Shown: piece after piece, positions 18,724-19,586 of the stretch | Numbering within the stretch: the stretch's first letter is position 1 | Layout of the letters: every line of letters begins with the position of its first letter | From: Phoronis ovalis | Taxonomy: Eukaryota > Phoronida > Phoronidae | Assembly: GCA_028565635.1 (NCBI GenBank) | Contig: JAOXYB010015387.1 | Location: forward strand, 1 to 19,586 | Length of the DNA: 19,586 nucleotides | Direction: 5' to 3' | Notes under the pieces: model-generated | Told to the model about the DNA's origin: nothing | Seen by the model: the letters and a program-made list of their open reading frames with translations, nothing else | Database searches by the model: none | Made by a program: the position numbers and the translations under genes

Positions 18724-18905
18724 AAGATCCCAAGAGGCAATGTTTTGCATCGCTAACTGAAATGTTTGCACGTGATTAACGGCTTAAATAACTTTTTATG
18801 TTCTTCACGTAATTTGTAAAGATCACAAGAGATAATTATTTGCATCGCTATTTATCTGCAACAGGCGATTTATGGGTTAAATGCATTCTTCATGCGTACG
18901 TGGGT
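18724..18905. repeat. Diverged tandem repeat with octamer-like motif, 95-bp offset
   Basis: Copy 1 starts at 18724 (aagatcccaagaggcaatg) and copy 2 at 18819 (aagatcacaagagataatt). Both continue with TTTGCATCGCTA and, later, 'gatta-cgg-ttaaat' or 'gattta-ggttaaat' and a final ACGT. Copy 2 contains ATTTGCAT, the canonical POU-domain octamer; copy 1 has TTTTGCAT. Confidence 0.65.
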
Positions 18906-19200
18906 ATATATGGCATGTAAATATCTCCGGGATGTACATTTGGTAAATAAAACCATATTCCTGAGAACTGGTATATTATTTTGGTTCCGTGATTCGTGGT
19001 TTATGTTTCAAAATTTAATTGGATAACTACCAAATTAGAATAATTTTAAAATTCTTCTGTCCTTCTCATTACCTGAATTGTTTTTTAAGAAAACAGGCTA
19101 ATTTATAATACATATACATTTTTTTTAGAAAGAGCGCAATGACTTCTACGTTTTCTGTACAAGGGTTAATGCTTAAAATGCGTTTTTAGGCTCGTTTTTG

Positions 19201-19239
19201 CTAGGATATATAAAACTCTAAGAGTTTTATATATCCTAG
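19201..19239. repeat. Near-perfect 39-nt hairpin palindrome
   Basis: The left arm ctaggatatataaaactct (19201-19219) and the right arm agagttttatatatcctag (19221-19239) are exact reverse complements around a single A at 19220. It is flanked by direct repeats 'gtttttgc' on both sides. Confidence 0.95.
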
Positions 19240-19325
19240 GTTTTTGCATCGAAACGGGCGAAAAATGGCCGCTCTAAAAGGGAATTAAAGGACACGAGAC
19301 ACAACAAATTAAGGCACACAAGTCA

Positions 19326-19343
19326 GCCACATTGGAATGTGGC
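19326..19343. repeat. 8-bp stem hairpin
   Basis: gccacatt and aatgtggc are separated by gg. A short perfect inverted repeat of this size can arise by chance. Confidence 0.5.
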
Positions 19344-19467
19344 ACAGGTAACAAAAATGCCTTGTCTTTTGGCGTTTATTCATTTGCCTTTGCCAAGGTT
19401 TTCAAGAAGATTGGCTGTTTGGAAGCACAATGAATTCTTAATCTTACAGTTGAAAACTGGTGCGATA

Positions 19468-19481
19468 ATGACGTACGTCAT
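19468..19481. promoter_or_regulatory. ATGACGTACGTCAT palindrome, bZIP-like
   Basis: This is a perfect 14-bp palindrome made of two TGACGT half-sites meeting head to head. TGACGT is the half-site of CREB/ATF-type bZIP factors, though the usual full site TGACGTCA is shorter. It lies 3.3 kb upstream of the GPCR start. Confidence 0.3.
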
Positions 19482-19535
19482 CCATATAACGCCCCTTCCA
19501 ACGCAATGCTAAGGGACTGGTCAGAAATTACCACA

Positions 19536-19586
19536 GGGGGGGTTGGTGCATTTCAAAAACATGGTGCACAAAAAAATCCAACCCCC
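19536..19586. repeat. Inverted repeat running off the window end
   Basis: gggggttgg (within 19536-19546) pairs with ccaaccccc at 19578-19586. The window stops inside the second arm, so the stem may be longer. It may be one end of a short element. Confidence 0.4.

Larger units (their letters stand above)
16192..19586. other. 3.4-kb region upstream of GPCR, no gene seen
   Basis: I searched both strands and found no exon with family features. The open frames at 17204-16947 (minus) and 18387-18608 (plus) show no domain. The region carries the repeats and palindromes listed separately, concentrated at 16430-16565, 16916-17069, 18724-18905 and 19201-19586. Because the GPCR is read leftwards, this is its upstream flank and may hold enhancers. 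Confidence 0.6.

Overview
The window is nuclear DNA of an animal, most likely a marine-type bilaterian invertebrate. It is AT-rich, all ten introns that can be resolved are GT-AG, intergenic DNA is full of decayed repeats, and there is a luqin/RYamide-like peptide receptor, a family known from bilaterians. The phylum cannot be fixed from the sequence. A mollusc, annelid or ambulacrarian would all fit.

Three protein-coding genes can be rebuilt completely. (1) Plus strand, 508-7598: five coding exons giving a 251-residue TLC-domain membrane protein of the TLCD1/TLCD2 (FLD-1) type. (2) Minus strand, 12708-9526: five coding exons giving a 288-residue multi-pass protein of the rolling stone type. 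(3) Minus strand, 16191-14730: two coding exons giving a 417-residue rhodopsin-class neuropeptide GPCR, best matched to luqin/RYamide receptors. In each gene every exon joins the next in a consistent phase. Genes 1 and 2 converge, with about 1.9 kb between their stop codons. Genes 2 and 3 are head-to-tail. I see no shared pathway; this is ordinary gene neighbourhood, not an operon.

The rest is introns and spacer. Intron 1 of gene 1 holds a 45-bp tandem duplication and coding-like relics, mainly on the minus strand. Intron 3 holds a tiny retroposed insert with a 16-bp target-site duplication, an AATAAA and an A-run. Two tRNA-derived SINE-like heads lie in introns, near 6580 and 10930. The C-terminal tail of an RTE-like non-LTR retrotransposon lies at 13461-13703. 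The 3.4 kb upstream of the GPCR contains several structured repeats: a 60-bp-spaced direct repeat next to a 12-bp inverted repeat, two copies of an ATGGCGGCCAT-type motif, a 95-bp-offset tandem repeat carrying an octamer-like motif, a perfect 19-bp-arm hairpin with a 1-nt centre, and a 14-bp ATGACGTACGTCAT palindrome.

I found no rRNA, intact tRNA, CRISPR array or bacterial-type operon, and nothing that I can defend as a new multi-gene system. The most useful leads are the hairpin, the octamer tandem repeat, the retroposed mini-insert and the unexplained open frames at 1554-2757 and 13675-13941.
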